64,000 nucleotides of DNA, taken from positions 128,251,030 to 128,315,029 of the forward strand of contig CP136067.1 of NCBI GenBank assembly GCA_032622095.1. The letters run 5' to 3'. This document shows, in pieces, positions 7,900 to 19,997 of this stretch. Made by a program: the position numbers and the translations under genes. The stretch is from Siphonodentalium dalli (lineage: Eukaryota; Mollusca; Scaphopoda; Gadilida; Siphonodentaliidae). The notes beneath the pieces were generated by a model that had not been told where the DNA came from, did not search any database, and was given only the letters and a program-made list of their open reading frames with translations. Every line of letters starts with the position of its first letter. Within the stretch, counting starts at the first letter, position 1.

Positions 7900-8034
7900 C
7901 ACATTATAAAGAGCGTACATCTGGTATGTTGATTTAAGTTCATATAGAACGCAAACAAACAAACATAATTCCGCTGTGGGCTTAGTTGTGTTTTTTAAAT
8001 AAGTTCAATATGAGCTTATTTTGAGGAGAACAAG
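7900..8034 (-). mobile_element. Helentron-like element, partial (copy 1)
   Basis: Reversed relative to copies at 12705, 16901 and 19132. It shares the 'cacattataaagagcg' block and terminates with AATAAGTTCAATATGAGCTTATTTTGAGGAGAACAAGCT, given here only by its parts: a short palindrome, then AGGAGAACA. One end is missing. Confidence 0.55.
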
Positions 8035-8830
8035 CTGATCAATCACCAGTCTGGAGTAAACTACATACCCACATATAAAAAATAGTGGGTCTCACGACCT
8101 TTCGTTCAGTTTTCATTTCCCAAACCCGGGATTCCTTGTATTTACCGCCAATCAAAACTTACTCTAAGAAATGTGTGCGCCAATAAAAACTATTAACATG
8201 TCACGTGCTCTTGGTGTGGAAATTCCGAAGGTGTGGCTAAAGGTTGTTAAAAATAGTATCCATGACGTCATGTTATACCGGAAGAGAGAAATAATTTGTT
8301 CTAAGTCCAAGAAATCCATATAAATTGACATTTCTTATAATTTCAAGCAGATCTGTCTTTAAAATATAATTTATTTTGGAACCTGGATGCTGTTTACCTT
8401 TATTGTCGGTAAAACTACCGCCGAACGAAAAGTCACAAACCCTGCAACTATTAATTCCGATTCTGAGAATCGGCTTCACATGGGTTCAGTTGAAGCGGCC
8501 ATGACGGCACTGGCACGTGACCATGTTTACACCTGTCGATCACGACTAATTTTACATTTATATTTAGCGCTGTGTGACGCAACCGTACAGAAATGAAAAG
8601 TTGATGGGAGTGCAATAGATACAGTATCAGTATGAATCTGAGTGTATCAATCACATATAGTTGCAACATACACAGTAATGCTTATATGCAATAAAATTTA
8701 ACCAATTTAACTATATATTTCTATATTTTCGAATATTTATGCATGTCTGTCTCGGTTCTATAGAAATTCACGCATTGGCAATAGTTTTATTTTGTATTAT
8801 GTTATACGTCGAGTTCACGGAGGATCATAC
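8035..8830. other. Intergenic, no supported gene
   Basis: Two overlapping opposite-strand frames of about 70 codons show no domain, splice signals or composition bias. A TCTATAGAAATTCACG piece near 8758-8774 is also found at 39491-39507, a dispersed repeat. Confidence 0.5.
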
Positions 8831-9086
8831 TCAAGCCTTGAAATAGGGTGTCTGTCATTTGCAGAATGAGGTCCCCCAGAGGGTGAATTTAGTGATGCTA
8901 CCCGCATAGCGGGCTAGCATCACCAAATTCACCCTCTGGGGGCCTCATTCTGCTTACACCTCAGCAGAATGAGGTTCCTAGAGGGTGAATTTGGTGACGC
9001 TAGCCCGCTATGCGGGGTAGCATCACTAAATTCACCCTCTGGGGACCTCATTCTGCAAATGACAGACACCATATTTCAAGGCTTGA
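8831..9086. repeat. Nested palindromic foldback element
   Basis: The outer arms start TCAAGCCTTGAAATA and end with the complement at 9071-9086. Each half is itself a hairpin (AGAATGAGGTCCCC...GGGGGCCTCATTCT), so the element can fold as one long stem or a cruciform of two hairpins. Related single-hairpin copies are at 12111-12236 and 12403-12525. Confidence 0.8.
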
Positions 9087-9171
9087 TCATACTGTCATTT
9101 GATTGGACGCAAGCATATATCATAGAGTAGTTTTGACCATTTTCCCGGCAAGCGAACTACCTCCCGGGCTA

Positions 9172-9817
9172 TAACAACATATACTCGTGCAAACAGGTTC
9201 ATTTGGACTTAAATATTCGCGTAATATTCACAAAATTATGTTCGTTCATTTGGAGCGTAACTGAGATTCAAATAATGCCGATATGGGATTATTTGTGTGA
9301 TTTTTAACCCTTTCAGTGCCAGGGGCCGATCTCATCGTCCCTAATTTACGGTCTAAAATCGGCCCTAAATTTTTTTTTAGATTTAGATTTTTTTGGGTTG
9401 AATTTTGTTTGGGTATGCTTAAGCATGCTATAGCGAATTTAAAAACAAACTGGATAAAACCTTAGGGGCATGTTATAACTCAAAACTATCACCAAGTATT
9501 CATAGTAATAATTTTGATGCCCATGAAAAACGTAAGATTCCCTGGCACTAAACCTGCAAAATAAGTATGTTAAAGAATATAAGAAACAATTATTAAAATT
9601 GTAAAAAATTGTAAAAAATAATAACAAATGATGAAAAATTGTTAGGCCAATGCATTCTTTTATATATGCGAGGCGACCTATGGTCGCCTGGACTCGCCTC
9701 GCATATATAAGATAATGCATTGGCACAGGGTATATGGGTTGATACACAAATCGGACCTGGCACTGAAAGGGTTAAAACAATAAGTTCAATATGAACTTAT
9801 TTTCAGGAGAACAGGAT
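9172..9817 (-). mobile_element. Helentron-like element (copy 2), carrying a TTAA MITE
   Basis: Starts CAACATATACTCGTGCAAACAGGTTCA and ends with the AATAAGTTCAATATGAACTT palindrome followed by CAGGAGAACAGG. It is the reverse orientation of copies at 12705, 16901 and 19132. A 476-bp TTAA MITE sits inside. Confidence 0.6.
9302..9777. mobile_element. piggyBac-type MITE with internal hairpin
   Basis: Perfect 22-bp terminal inverted repeats TTTTAACCCTTTCAGTGCCA(GG) / complement. TTAA at each end plus CCCTTT fits piggyBac-type insertion. It contains an inner hairpin at 9650-9726 (CCAATGCATTC...GAATGCATTGG type) also found in five other elements here. It is inserted in a Helentron-like element, so it is younger. 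Confidence 0.75.
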
Positions 9818-10553
9818 GTCTTTGAATAGTTGATACAGACACTGACCGCAGCTTCTGACAACTCAGGCAGTGGTTGGATGGCGACAATCGACTGAGTGAG
9901 TGAGCGATGATTTTAGGTGTATAAGTTGGTTGTCAAGCGTCAACTGATTTACATGCGCCAAACAAAATCCCACTCTAATTTAGTCGGATTCGTCGTCTCC
10001 ATGTTAAACCTGGTTTAGGCAAACCGTTAGTTTTAAGCCGCCGTCTGACAGGTAAAACCATAGTTTAAGCTAGTGGCCGCAGGTCTAAGTGACGCATTCG
10101 TCATCTCGTGTTTAAACCCGTCTTCATTTACGATATCTAACATTGACGCATTCGCTTGGTGCTCTTCTATATACGTGCAGTGAACTGTTGTCATCAAAAC
10201 GAGACAGTGTTGAAATAGTTCGTTATTTGTCCACAAAAAAACTATTTCACTTACTAAGAATAGTCAAACCAGGCTCTCACGCTTTTAAAATGATAGTTTT
10301 ATAAAGTGGGTTATCTATCTTCAATCATGATTCCCCACATTATATTATGTAATATAATAGTTATATACGCATGCAACTATGATACGTACTACATATTTGG
10401 CTGTATTGGTCTGAATTAATGCTATCAACGAAATGGTACATCATTCATTAGATGCCATTTATTACTGGTCTTCCATGTTACCACGCCTTATTTTATTTAA
10501 TAATCACACGCGTAAACAGTTCTGATTGACATTAACATGGGTACACAATCTTA
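9818..10553. other. Intergenic, no supported gene
   Basis: No coding signal that I trust. Short frames lack domains or splice context. Confidence 0.5.
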
Positions 10554-11066
10554 CATAAGGATTAACTGTCATGTGGACTGTTTTTATGGAGATGTAACGG
10601 TGAGGTAAGTGGACATAACTTGTGTAAAACCCGAAGGGTTTTACATACAAGTTATGACCACTTACCTCACCGTTACATCTCCATAAAAATAGTCCACATG
10701 ACAGTTAATCCTTATATTTATATACATTTAGCGAAAAAGCCACTTTTGTAAATATGTTTAAATCGAAAAGTGTATCGTGACAAGATCAGCCCAAAATACC
10801 CAATAGCACCCTTGGCGAAAGTTAATAGGAACAATTTCTCTTCATGTTGAAACCCGATGATGTATTAAGTCAATCCTGCGCGAGTCAAAATGCGCCCAAA
10901 GCATTACGCGTTCGTCTTTCCAAACCTAATGACGTATCGATGGTGTTATTAGCTTGGTGTTATATGAGGCGTTGCGCATTCACCGAGAAATAACTGCAAC
11001 TAGCCACGTGGGCGCCGACCAATCAGAATGCTGGATTTAGTGATGACAACACTTAGTGTGTACATA
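10554..11066. repeat. 513-bp hairpin element, tandem unit 1
   Basis: Begins with a ~160-bp near-perfect hairpin: ATAAGGATTAACTGTCATGT on the left, centre AAAACCCGAAGGGTTTT, and complement ending ACAGTTAATCCTTAT near 10715, with one mismatch. It is followed by a ~350-bp body ending near ACACTTAGTGTGTACATATA. The next unit repeats at +513 bp. Confidence 0.85.
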
Positions 11067-11582
11067 TATAAGGATTAACTGTCATGTGGACTGTTTTTAT
11101 GGAGATGTAACGGTGAGGTAAGTGGACATAACTTGTGTAAAACCCGAAGGGTTTTACATACAAGTTATGTCCACTTACCTCACCGTTACATCTCCATAAA
11201 AATAGTCCACATGACAGTTAATCCTTATATTTATATACATTTAGCGAAAAGCCACTTTTGTAAATATGTTTAAATCGAAAAGTGTATCGTGACAAGATCA
11301 GCCCAAAATACCCAATAGCACCCTTGGCGAAAGTTAATAGGAACAATTTCTCTTCATGTTGAAACCCGATGATGTATTAAGTCAATCCTGTGCGAGTCAA
11401 AATGCGCCCAAAGCATTACGCGTTCGTCTTTCCAAACCTAATGACGTATCGATGGTGTTATTAGCTTGGTGTTATATGAGGCGTTGCGCATTCACCGACA
11501 AATAACTGCAACTAGCCACGTGGGCGCCGACCAATCAGAATGCTGGATTTAGTGATGACAACACTTAGTGTGTAAATATATA
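11067..11582. repeat. 513-bp hairpin element, tandem unit 2
   Basis: Nearly identical to the preceding unit, with a perfect hairpin (the unit-1 mismatch is absent). An inverted third copy is at 16930-17445. Confidence 0.85.
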
Positions 11583-12108
11583 ACAATATGTTTACCACTT
11601 GAATGTTAACTGACTTCGATTTCATTATCATACGCTATCACGTGTGATCATTTGTAGGGATCTAGATATGTTATTTCCTCACGAAAGCAGACATGTTTGT
11701 TAATTATAATACTTGTATATGGATTTTTGTGAATTCGATAAAAGAGAGATAAATAATCCAAACTCATATTTCACAAATGATTAGAAATCGGTGTCGCACT
11801 ATAACGGTATACCATGTCTGTTGTATGGTTGAACTAACATGTTTCGGAATCATTCATTGATAAAACAGTCAATTAACGATCTCAAAGTTTCCACGAAAAA
11901 TGGGGAATAATGTATTTGCCATTATCAAGTTCAACTAGAATATTTAAATATAGTTGAATTTAGGATATGCCTGATCTGAGTAAAAGGCTCATTGGCACAA
12001 CCTAATTATGTTCATGTATAAAAGACGTACATACTCAAATTGGACCGGGTTATTTTAACGAAAGATTTTTTAATTAATTTCACTCAATTCGTCATAAAAC
12101 AGACATCA
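11583..12108. other. Intergenic, no supported gene
   Basis: AT-rich, no frame of interest. Confidence 0.5.
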
Positions 12109-12236
12109 AGCCTTGAAATAGTGTACCTGACATTTGCAAAATGAGGTCCACAGAGGATTGAATTTAGTGACGATACCGGCACTCGAGCTATCATCACCAA
12201 ATGCACCCTTTGTGGACCTCATTCTGCTTAAGCATC
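12109..12236. repeat. Foldback family copy (related to 8831-9086)
   Basis: CATCAAGCCTTGAAATAGTG start, ATGAGGTCCACAGAGG left arm and the complementary CTTTGTGGACCTCATTCTGC right arm. Diverged single-hairpin version of the nested element. Confidence 0.65.
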
Positions 12237-12402
12237 ATCTTCTCAAGTATATATAGTCTCAAATTAACATTGTTTTAGTGAATTTTCCCCCTTCTGTTCA
12301 GTTTCTATACATGTATTCCGTAATTTGCAGAATACAAAATGCATAATCGAGGTGACATCAATTGGGTCTCACCCAAGTCTCCCATGGCAGTTGAGAACTA
12401 AA

Positions 12403-12525
12403 CAGAATGAGGTTTCCAGAGGGTGTATTTGGTGACAATTGCCAACCGTGTGATAGCGTCACTAAATTCACCATCTGGGGCCCTTATTCTGCAAATGTCA
12501 GACACACTATTTCCAGATTTGAAAG
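12403..12525. repeat. Foldback family copy (related to 8831-9086)
   Basis: CAGAATGAGGTTTCCAGAGG left arm with CATCTGGGGCCCTTATTCTG right arm, then AAATGTCAGACACACTATTT matching the outer end of 8831-9086. Plus- and minus-strand frames through it are by-products. Confidence 0.65.
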
Positions 12526-12704
12526 ACGAAATTGAAACAAACTTAATGAACAATCTAGAGTACAATAGAACGTCGCGCATGCATGACAATACATACATGT
12601 ATATATCGTTATGTCATGAGATTGGTGGGTGTGAGTGGGAATACTACATGTACATGTGGTGGTATCAAGGGCTGTGGAAGGGTTGAGTGGGTTTAGGTGT
12701 GGAT
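12526..12704. other. Spacer between repeat copies
   Basis: Nothing recognised. Confidence 0.4.
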
Positions 12705-13078
12705 TTCAACAGCCTGTTCTCCAGTAAACCCGCACATTATCTGCTTATAGAGAATATATTTTAGGTAGATAATCTGCTTAAATTGCCTCAAATAGAGGCG
12801 ATAATGTGCTGAAAATGTAAGCATTTTAGTAGTATTATCGACTCATAATGACGCGATTCTAAGCAGATTGTGTGAGGACAATGACACAAATAAGCCAACC
12901 ACGACTTCGCAGGTATACGATCTTTAACGTGTGTTTTCAATGTGGCCCGCGCCATAAAATGAAATAACGGACATGACTCCATTATCTGCTTATTTCAGAA
13001 TCAAATAATCATATTATATACATATTTCAAATTATAGTGTCGATTATGTGCGCATTTGCGCAAGTATATGTTGATTTA
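12705..13078 (+). mobile_element. Helentron-like element (copy 3)
   Basis: Starts AGCCTGTTCTCCAGTAAAC and ends GCGCAAGTATATGTTGATTT. It contains the shared block GTGGCCCGCGCCATAA, also at 19858 (and diverged at 17643). Internal sequence differs from the other copies (ATTATCTGCTTA repeats). Confidence 0.6.
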
Positions 13079-13559
13079 AAATATGTAGTGCCACATGACC
13101 TGATATTTGTCACAGGGGGCGGGGTCGTAGAATGTGGTATACAAATATAATTGTGAGATAACCACAAGCGCATGACGTCACCTCTACTGATAGACCATGC
13201 CGCGTCAGAATGCCAGAAACATGGGCGTCTAGATGGAAGTAGGATGTTTGATCTGGTTTTCTGGTTTCCGGATGCTAATTACTTGACCTGTATCAGTCTC
13301 TGCTTTCTCCGTTTGTATGCTGGACTTGGTGGCTTCTAATTATAATCGATAAGGGTATTTAAACGGTTGGCTCAATTGAACCATCAACATTGTGTCTATA
13401 TTTGGACGCGAGATGAGATAGTTCGATGAATACACGAACCATCGAGCTGTACACATTTATACAGGCTTTATTTACCGTGAAAAAAAAACTGTTCCCGCTC
13501 TTTTATATTATTCGTACAGAAGTGCATACAGGGACGTGGCGACAGGGTGGTTTGAGGTG
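13079..13559. other. Intergenic, no supported gene
   Basis: No supported feature. Short frames at 13426-13691 arise from low-complexity DNA. Confidence 0.45.
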
Positions 13560-14245
13560 TCTTACCCCCCCCCCCCAACTTTGGTCAAAATTTTCAAAAG
13601 TTGGAAATTTCACACCTGACACAACATTAGTTGGAAATTTCACACCAACAATAGGTTGAAAAAATTTTCTTCCAGTTTTATTTTCAAACAATATATAGGG
13701 GGGGGGGATTTATTGTTGTTGGACCAATATTTGCATATTTTCCTACTTTTGGTAAAAATTTGGACTGAAATGGCCATCAGCTGGACATTTTCCAAGATGG
13801 GGGGGGGGGTGTCAGGTTGGAAGCTTCAAACACTTGGAAAGCTTGGGTCCTGGTCCCTCCCCCATGGCCAGTCAAACACCGTAAGTTAAAAATTTAAGAA
13901 AACAATATTGCCTTACATTTGGTCAACATTGTCACCAGTGGGGGTGTCAGGTTTGAAATTTCCAAATGTAGGAAGGCTTGAGGCCAGTCTAGATGCTAGG
14001 ATTTCAAATTTTTCGCACACCGGGCCGACCTCTAGATGTTAGGATATTGTTTCAGGTTCAAACATCTGAATGTTCTCATACCGGGTATATAGAACCATGG
14101 TTTATGAATATATAGGCTATTAGGCCTGATCACCGAGGTCCAAGGGGGTACAAATGGAATTATCCAAAACTTGTATTTGGTCTGATTCAAGGGGGTGCAG
14201 TTGAAATTTTCCAAGGTGGACACCCCAACGAAGACCTATAGCCAC
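13560..14245. repeat. Diverged internal repeats with poly-C/poly-G tracts
   Basis: Recurring 'CAACTTTGGTCAAAATTTTC', 'GTTGGAAATTTCACACC' and 'TTTCCAA' blocks, with poly-C at 13565-13577 and poly-G at 13698-13707 and 13799-13810. A related piece is at 16610-16690. It looks like a decayed non-coding repeat; no protein seen. Confidence 0.5.
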
Positions 14246-14477
14246 GTCCCTGAGTGCATGAGACAAACACTCGCCCTATTTCATCTAAACTAGCCAAACC
14301 AGCTATTGAAATTGGTTGGGATAATACTGGTTTATGTCGACGGACGGACAGCTGCCTTACTCTTCTATAGCGGGCATTAAGCATTAGCTATCTAAAATAA
14401 CCCAAAAGATGGTAGTAAAATGTCCCAATTATGAAAGTAACTCGGTTTATACCATAACAAACAATATATTTGTTCGG

Positions 14478-14860
14478 ACATGGCTCATTCGACCTTCCAA
14501 ATTTGGAAGGAGGTTTAAGATAGCTTGATAAATACGCGAAATATTGATAAACCGACTGGCTTCGTATGGTCAGATAAAATACTTGCCATGGTCAAAAGTT
14601 AAATAAACTCTCTTTATTTCTACCATATCAGGAATATAGTTATTCAATATACTAACGCTCTTTTCTGTTCCATGCCGAGCAAATGGCTTTGTTTGTTTGG
14701 GACCCACACACAGTGTTCAAAGTTGTACGTCTTTATGGGACATTATAATGCCCGTAGAAAGGTAGTTAAAGTATCTATCGATCTATTTCGGGAATAGTTC
14801 GAAAACTAATTTTATAAGGTGTTTTGGAGCACAAACCGTCATGTGGCTTTAACTCCACAA
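14478..14860 (+). repeat. Dispersed ~400-bp repeat, copy 1
   Basis: Shares TTTATTTCTACCA, TTCTGTTCCATGCCG, TTTGGGACCCACACA and GGAGCACAAACCGTCATGTG with 23440-23890 (inverted) and 33500-33860 (direct). Non-coding mobile element is inferred. Confidence 0.6.
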
Positions 14861-16600
14861 GAATTGCATGTCGACTGAATGTGATAATACAATGTGAAAA
14901 ATAAATTTCATCACAATCTTTACATAATTTAAATAGAGAACGAACTCAATTGACCTCTTGACTTCGTAACAGTTTGAGTCTTCTCTGAGCGCAAACACAC
15001 ACAGATTAAACGTGAGTTATTCCTATTAACTACATGACATATTCTGTATATACGTAATTTACCATTGATGTTAGATTGTAATAATGTACGATAACTGCAG
15101 CGTTTTGTATTTAGTTGTATGATAAAGTCGATTATAATTGACGAAACGACCCGCCACTGAATCTGGGCTTAAATTATTCTATAGAAGAGTAATTAAATTA
15201 TACTTCGTAACCCAGTAACACCCCTATCGATTTCATTAGCTAGTTTACGTAGAGATAAACTTGGATTATACCAGGACTTATAAAAGTCTGGTCACAATGT
15301 GTTGCTATGCATTCTATGACTTGGATTCGTCTGTCTAGGGAATATTAATTATATATAAAAGTATTTAGGTTTGATCCCCGAAATCGGACCAAGTGCACAG
15401 TAACAATAGCGAGCATACGTTTAGGTATCGGACCTACACGTATACTTGTAGCAACCACCACAGCACCGCAGTCGCTGTGTTGCTTTTTAGGTTTAGGCGT
15501 GAATGACGTCACTAATTTTTACAATACCATGAAACAGAATTTCGACGTGATCAAGAGCGGCACAAAAAAACGGGTTAAAAATCACGTGACTTCCGGTCAT
15601 GTATTGCTATCGAATTGGTATCCCCTCTGGGGGCAATTGATCTCCCAAAGAAATGGTAAATCACGGAATCGGCAGTGGACAGTGGGATGATTATGAAATT
15701 AGCAACTTAAGTTTTTCCGAACAATTCCTATGTGATTTAAGCCTATACATTAGTTTAATTTTGACCAATTTCGTTGGTTAGCTCAACGAAAACCAGCGAA
15801 GACGTCCATGACGTAATTGACGTCATTTGGCTTTGTGGGTCAGAATCCAGACACATTTGTCTCCGCCGGAATCACTGATTTCACATCACTAGGCTAGACT
15901 CAATTATATATACACACACGCTTTATTTACCGTACGAATAAGGGACATCCATAGAGAAAGCGCCATTAGCAAGTGGCCCTAATAGGATTCCATAATAGAG
16001 CCTCTATTAGAACCGCGTATAATCGTTTTTGTTAGAAATTCGGAAACAGCTTATTTAAAGTATATTTGACTTTCATAAGTTTTTTAGTCACCATTACACA
16101 AATGAATGCTTTATTGCACAGACACACATTAAAGAGTAAGACGAATAGCACATATACAATATTTGATATACAATATGCACACATTACACATGGGACCCCT
16201 CCCTATAAACATGTTTTGTCCTTCTTTTAAAACTAGTGTGTGTATATAAGATTATATTCTTCATCATGTGTTTAAATGTCCTTTTGACTATCAGTTTGAA
16301 TTTTTGACCATACAATGAGCTAATTCAGCTGCCTTCCACAATCTATACAATTAATTGTAATTAAGAGACTTTTCTAAAGCCCATTTTCTTGAATAATACA
16401 GACTGGATTCAAACGAGAGATATTTTCTATTGACAAGGATTTTCCCAGTGATATTTTGGGATATAGCGCTCATGTAGACATCATGTAGACATATTTGTCA
16501 CAGATAAACGTGGGAAATTGCTAGGTTTAGTTTGGAATTGAAGTATGTGAGTTGCTTTAACGAGATGCATAGTGGCAAGGTGGTTGGACTGTAGTGTTCC
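14861..16600. other. Intergenic, no supported gene
   Basis: Nothing recognised over ~1.7 kb. Frames of about 60 codons have no domains. Confidence 0.5.
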
Positions 16601-16900
16601 GCGGAATCCGCCCCTCCAACTTTGGTGAAAATATTCAACATTTTGAAATCCCATGCCTGACACAGCAACAGTTGGAAACTACGTGTATAAGTTGAAATTT
16701 TTGTGATAGTTTGATGTATTTGTGTGGTTGCTCCACTACGTGTCACGTACGATCATATTAAATGGTGAAACTTGTCTTCGCTTAGCTTACTCTGTGTTAG
16801 AATGATGTGAAGCACTCCGATGAGGTGTTCAGAACGGAATAACACAGAATCATGACAAAAAATAAGTTTTGTTTTTGCACATCTGATAACAAAATAGACC
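16601..16900. other. Decayed repeat and spacer
   Basis: 16615-16690 resembles the 13560 block (CCTCCAACTTTGGTGAAAAT). No gene. Confidence 0.4.
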
Positions 16901-17777
16901 AGCCTGTTCTCCGTAAATAAGCTCATATATTTACACACTAAGTGTTGTCATCACTAAATCCAGCATTCTGATTGGTCGGCGCCCACGTGGCTAGTTGCAG
17001 TTATTTCTCGGTGAATGCGCAACGCCTAATAACACCAAGCTAATAACACCATCGATACGTCATTATGTTTGGAAAGACGAACGCGTAGTGCTTTGGGCGC
17101 ATTTTGACTCGCGTAGGATTGACTTAATACATCATCGGGTTTCAACATGAAGAGAAATTGTTCCTATTAACTTTTGCCAAGGGTGCTATTGGGTATTTTG
17201 GGCTGATCGTGTCACGATACACTTTTCGATTTAAATATATTTACAAAAGTGGCCTTTTCGCTAAATGTATATACATATAAGGATTAACTGTCATGTGGAC
17301 TATTTTTATGGAGATGTAACGGTGAGGTAAGTGGACATAACTTGTATGTAAAACCCTTCGGGTTTTACACAAGTTATGTCCACTTACCTCACCGTTACAT
17401 CTCCATAAAAACAGTCCACATGACAGTTAATCCTTATATAGAACGTATTTACAGACACGGAATAATCCCATATTACTTGATTCTGAATTAAGATCTATAT
17501 GGGACCTAAATGGGACACTATCATAACAGTCGTATATGAGCTTGTTTTCATTCGAAATAAGTACATATAAGCACTATTTAATCTTCTTTTCTCATCAACT
17601 CGAACTTCCAGATTAACGCTCTTTATAATGTGTTTCACTGCGGACCGCGCCATTCAACGAAATAACGGGTATTAGTCCTATATGAGCTTATTTCAGAATC
17701 AAGTAGGTTCCACAAGAAAGTATGAGAATAGTTAGGTCCTATATGAACCTGTTTGCACGAGGATATGTTGAATAGAC
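16901..17777 (+). mobile_element. Helentron-like element (copy 4) split by a hairpin element
   Basis: Starts AGCCTGTTCTCCGTAAATAA and ends TGAACCTGTTTGCACGAGGA then TATGTTGAA. The ~510-bp hairpin element at 16930-17445 interrupts it after about 30 bp. Confidence 0.65.
16930..17445 (-). repeat. 513-bp hairpin element, inverted third copy
   Basis: Reverse complement of 10554-11066, including the perfect hairpin at 17278-17440 centred on AAAACCCTTCGGGTTTT. Small indels near 17026 distinguish it. It lies inside a Helentron-like element. Confidence 0.85.
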
Positions 17778-19131
17778 AGAAAACAGAACTGTTATAAACG
17801 AATTACACGCAGTGATTATTGTTAGCGGAACTAATGCCGTAATGTTTATGCCCAATAATGCGTCCCGAATACAATATAGTACATTTTGCGTAGTTCAAAC
17901 ATTGTAATCTCTGAAATGGTTCTGTCGATGTGGTTGGAATTTTCGAAAATCGTAATTGATTGTTCAACATATCCTCGCGGAAACACGCACATAATCGACA
18001 TATAATGTGAACTAGGTACATAATGTGATTATTTGATTACATTTTCTGGCACAAAATTACCCAAGAATTATCAGACTAGACACTTATAAAACTGTTTCTT
18101 GCCTGTTTTACAATATGCAGTGTACGTGGTTAGGTGGACCATTTTAATATTAACAATAACTAAATGGTTGTAGAATAGCGCATATAAATAAATAATATCT
18201 CATTATTTCACAATTGAAAGACAGTCATGTTTTACTATGAAAATGCTATTGAGACTGATTGAGATCCATGTGAATCTCTGTTCATTAATAATTGGATATG
18301 TAACACTGTAGAATAGCACTTTTGTCTTTTATAGTATTATTAACTTTGTGCCAGAAACATGTTTATAGATTAGAGAACAGGCATGTTCTACATTTATTTT
18401 ACACACTACTTCAGTTTCATATCAGACTTGGAGAGTTGAATTTCAGTTTGATACCACATAATTATAGTGGTAATGTGATCTTTTATTTTACTTACTGAAT
18501 AATATGTGGTTTATTTGTCTTTAGAGATCATTATAATATATTTACATACCAAGTGGTTATCCAACCCAGGTGGGCCAGCGCAGCTAAAAATTTCACGAAG
18601 GTTTACTTAGTATGAGAAGGGACCAAATAAAAAAAAAATTCTGAGGCCAACCTGACCACAGGGAACTGTACCCAGTATCTTGTGTGTACACAACATGTGT
18701 CATTTAGATCATAGCACATCAAAACAATCATTATATAGGCTAAACAGCTTGTAATTAGGTCAAAAGTAAAAAAAATTGCAAACACAGGAAAACACGTGTT
18801 TTCAGGAGCTGCGACCCCCCCCCCCCCCCCCCCCCCCCACCCCGGCCTTGTGTCGGAATTTTTTGGCGTGACCCCCCTGAGTATGTCGTGAATTACATGC
18901 ATGTCGAATAATATGCGAAACCAACGGATGACTTCCTATGTAATTGTTGGCCGATTTTGGTATATATCAGGGCTAAACTTTGTCATAGATAGGTTAAATA
19001 CATACTGACACGCTCATAAGTGCAATGGTATACACTTTATGTAACAGTATGTTCGTTGTTATATGCAGAGTTATCATCTGGGCCCTCGAACCTATGGGTC
19101 TTTATTTGCTCGAAGCGAAGATCACCAAAAG
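17778..19131. other. Intergenic, with poly-C run
   Basis: No gene supported. A long poly-C run at about 18814-18838 creates the Gly-rich minus-strand frame, which I discount. Confidence 0.5.
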
Positions 19132-19997
19132 CCTGTTCTCCTAAAGTAAGCTCTTATTGAACTTATTTACAAAATAAAAACACAAATAAGCCACCTAGTA
19201 CAAACGCTATCGCATGCCAAATGGGGTGGGATGCTGAAAAATCGCAAGCCAATTTGCGCGCGATTTAGTTTGCCGTGTCCCGCGTGACTCAGCATCGCAT
19301 GCGAATATGTTTCGATTGTAAAATTCAAAGAAATGTAACTCTAACATACCCGTTATTTAGTAAAAAATCATACCAAAAGAATGACACCACAAAGAGACAC
19401 GTTTCAAAAACACTATAGGAAAAATCACTTTTAGGGTGGGTGGGCTTGGGGGAGGCGGACGGCACTGTGTAAGACCTGTTGGGAAACACAAAATTCAAAC
19501 TGTTATTGAAGCGCCGCAGGCGCGTTAAGCAACGTCACCCCTTTTTCAAATTGATATCGAGGCGGGGGCCTGATGGCTCATAAAAACAACTCTATATATA
19601 AGCGCCCGCGGCTACCACTTTATAGCATCAAGGGTAGACTGAGCAAATCGAGACGGGATGCTGGTCCCGCCAAACTCTCCAGACGGCATCGACATATCAA
19701 AACGCATGCGATTCTCGCCTATCGTATCCGTATTTGGACGAGATTGTAAGACCATAGCCTGAATAAGCACCTATCTGCATTATTTTGAATTTTTACGCTC
19801 TATATGAACCTAAATCGACTTACCAAATGTATAATCTTTATAATGTGTTTTCGCGGTGGCCCGCGCCATAACACGGAATAGCGGATATAGACATGTATAA
19901 GTACACTATGGGCTTATTTCAGATTTAAGTAAGTCCAATGTGAACCTATGTGAATATTTTTGTCCAACATGAACATATTTGCACGAGGATATGTTGT
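19132..19997 (+). mobile_element. Helentron-like element (copy 5), longest, with promoter-like insert
   Basis: Starts AAGCCTGTTCTCCTAAAGTA and ends CAACATGAACATATTTGCACG then AGGATATGTTG. It includes GTGGCCCGCGCCATAA. Unlike other copies it has a GC-richer stretch (about 19440-19770) with a TATATATAA box at 19594-19602, perhaps captured DNA. Confidence 0.6.

Noticed and set aside
18603-18902. 99-codon ORF with a Gly run
   Set aside because: Created by a poly-C run; no other support.
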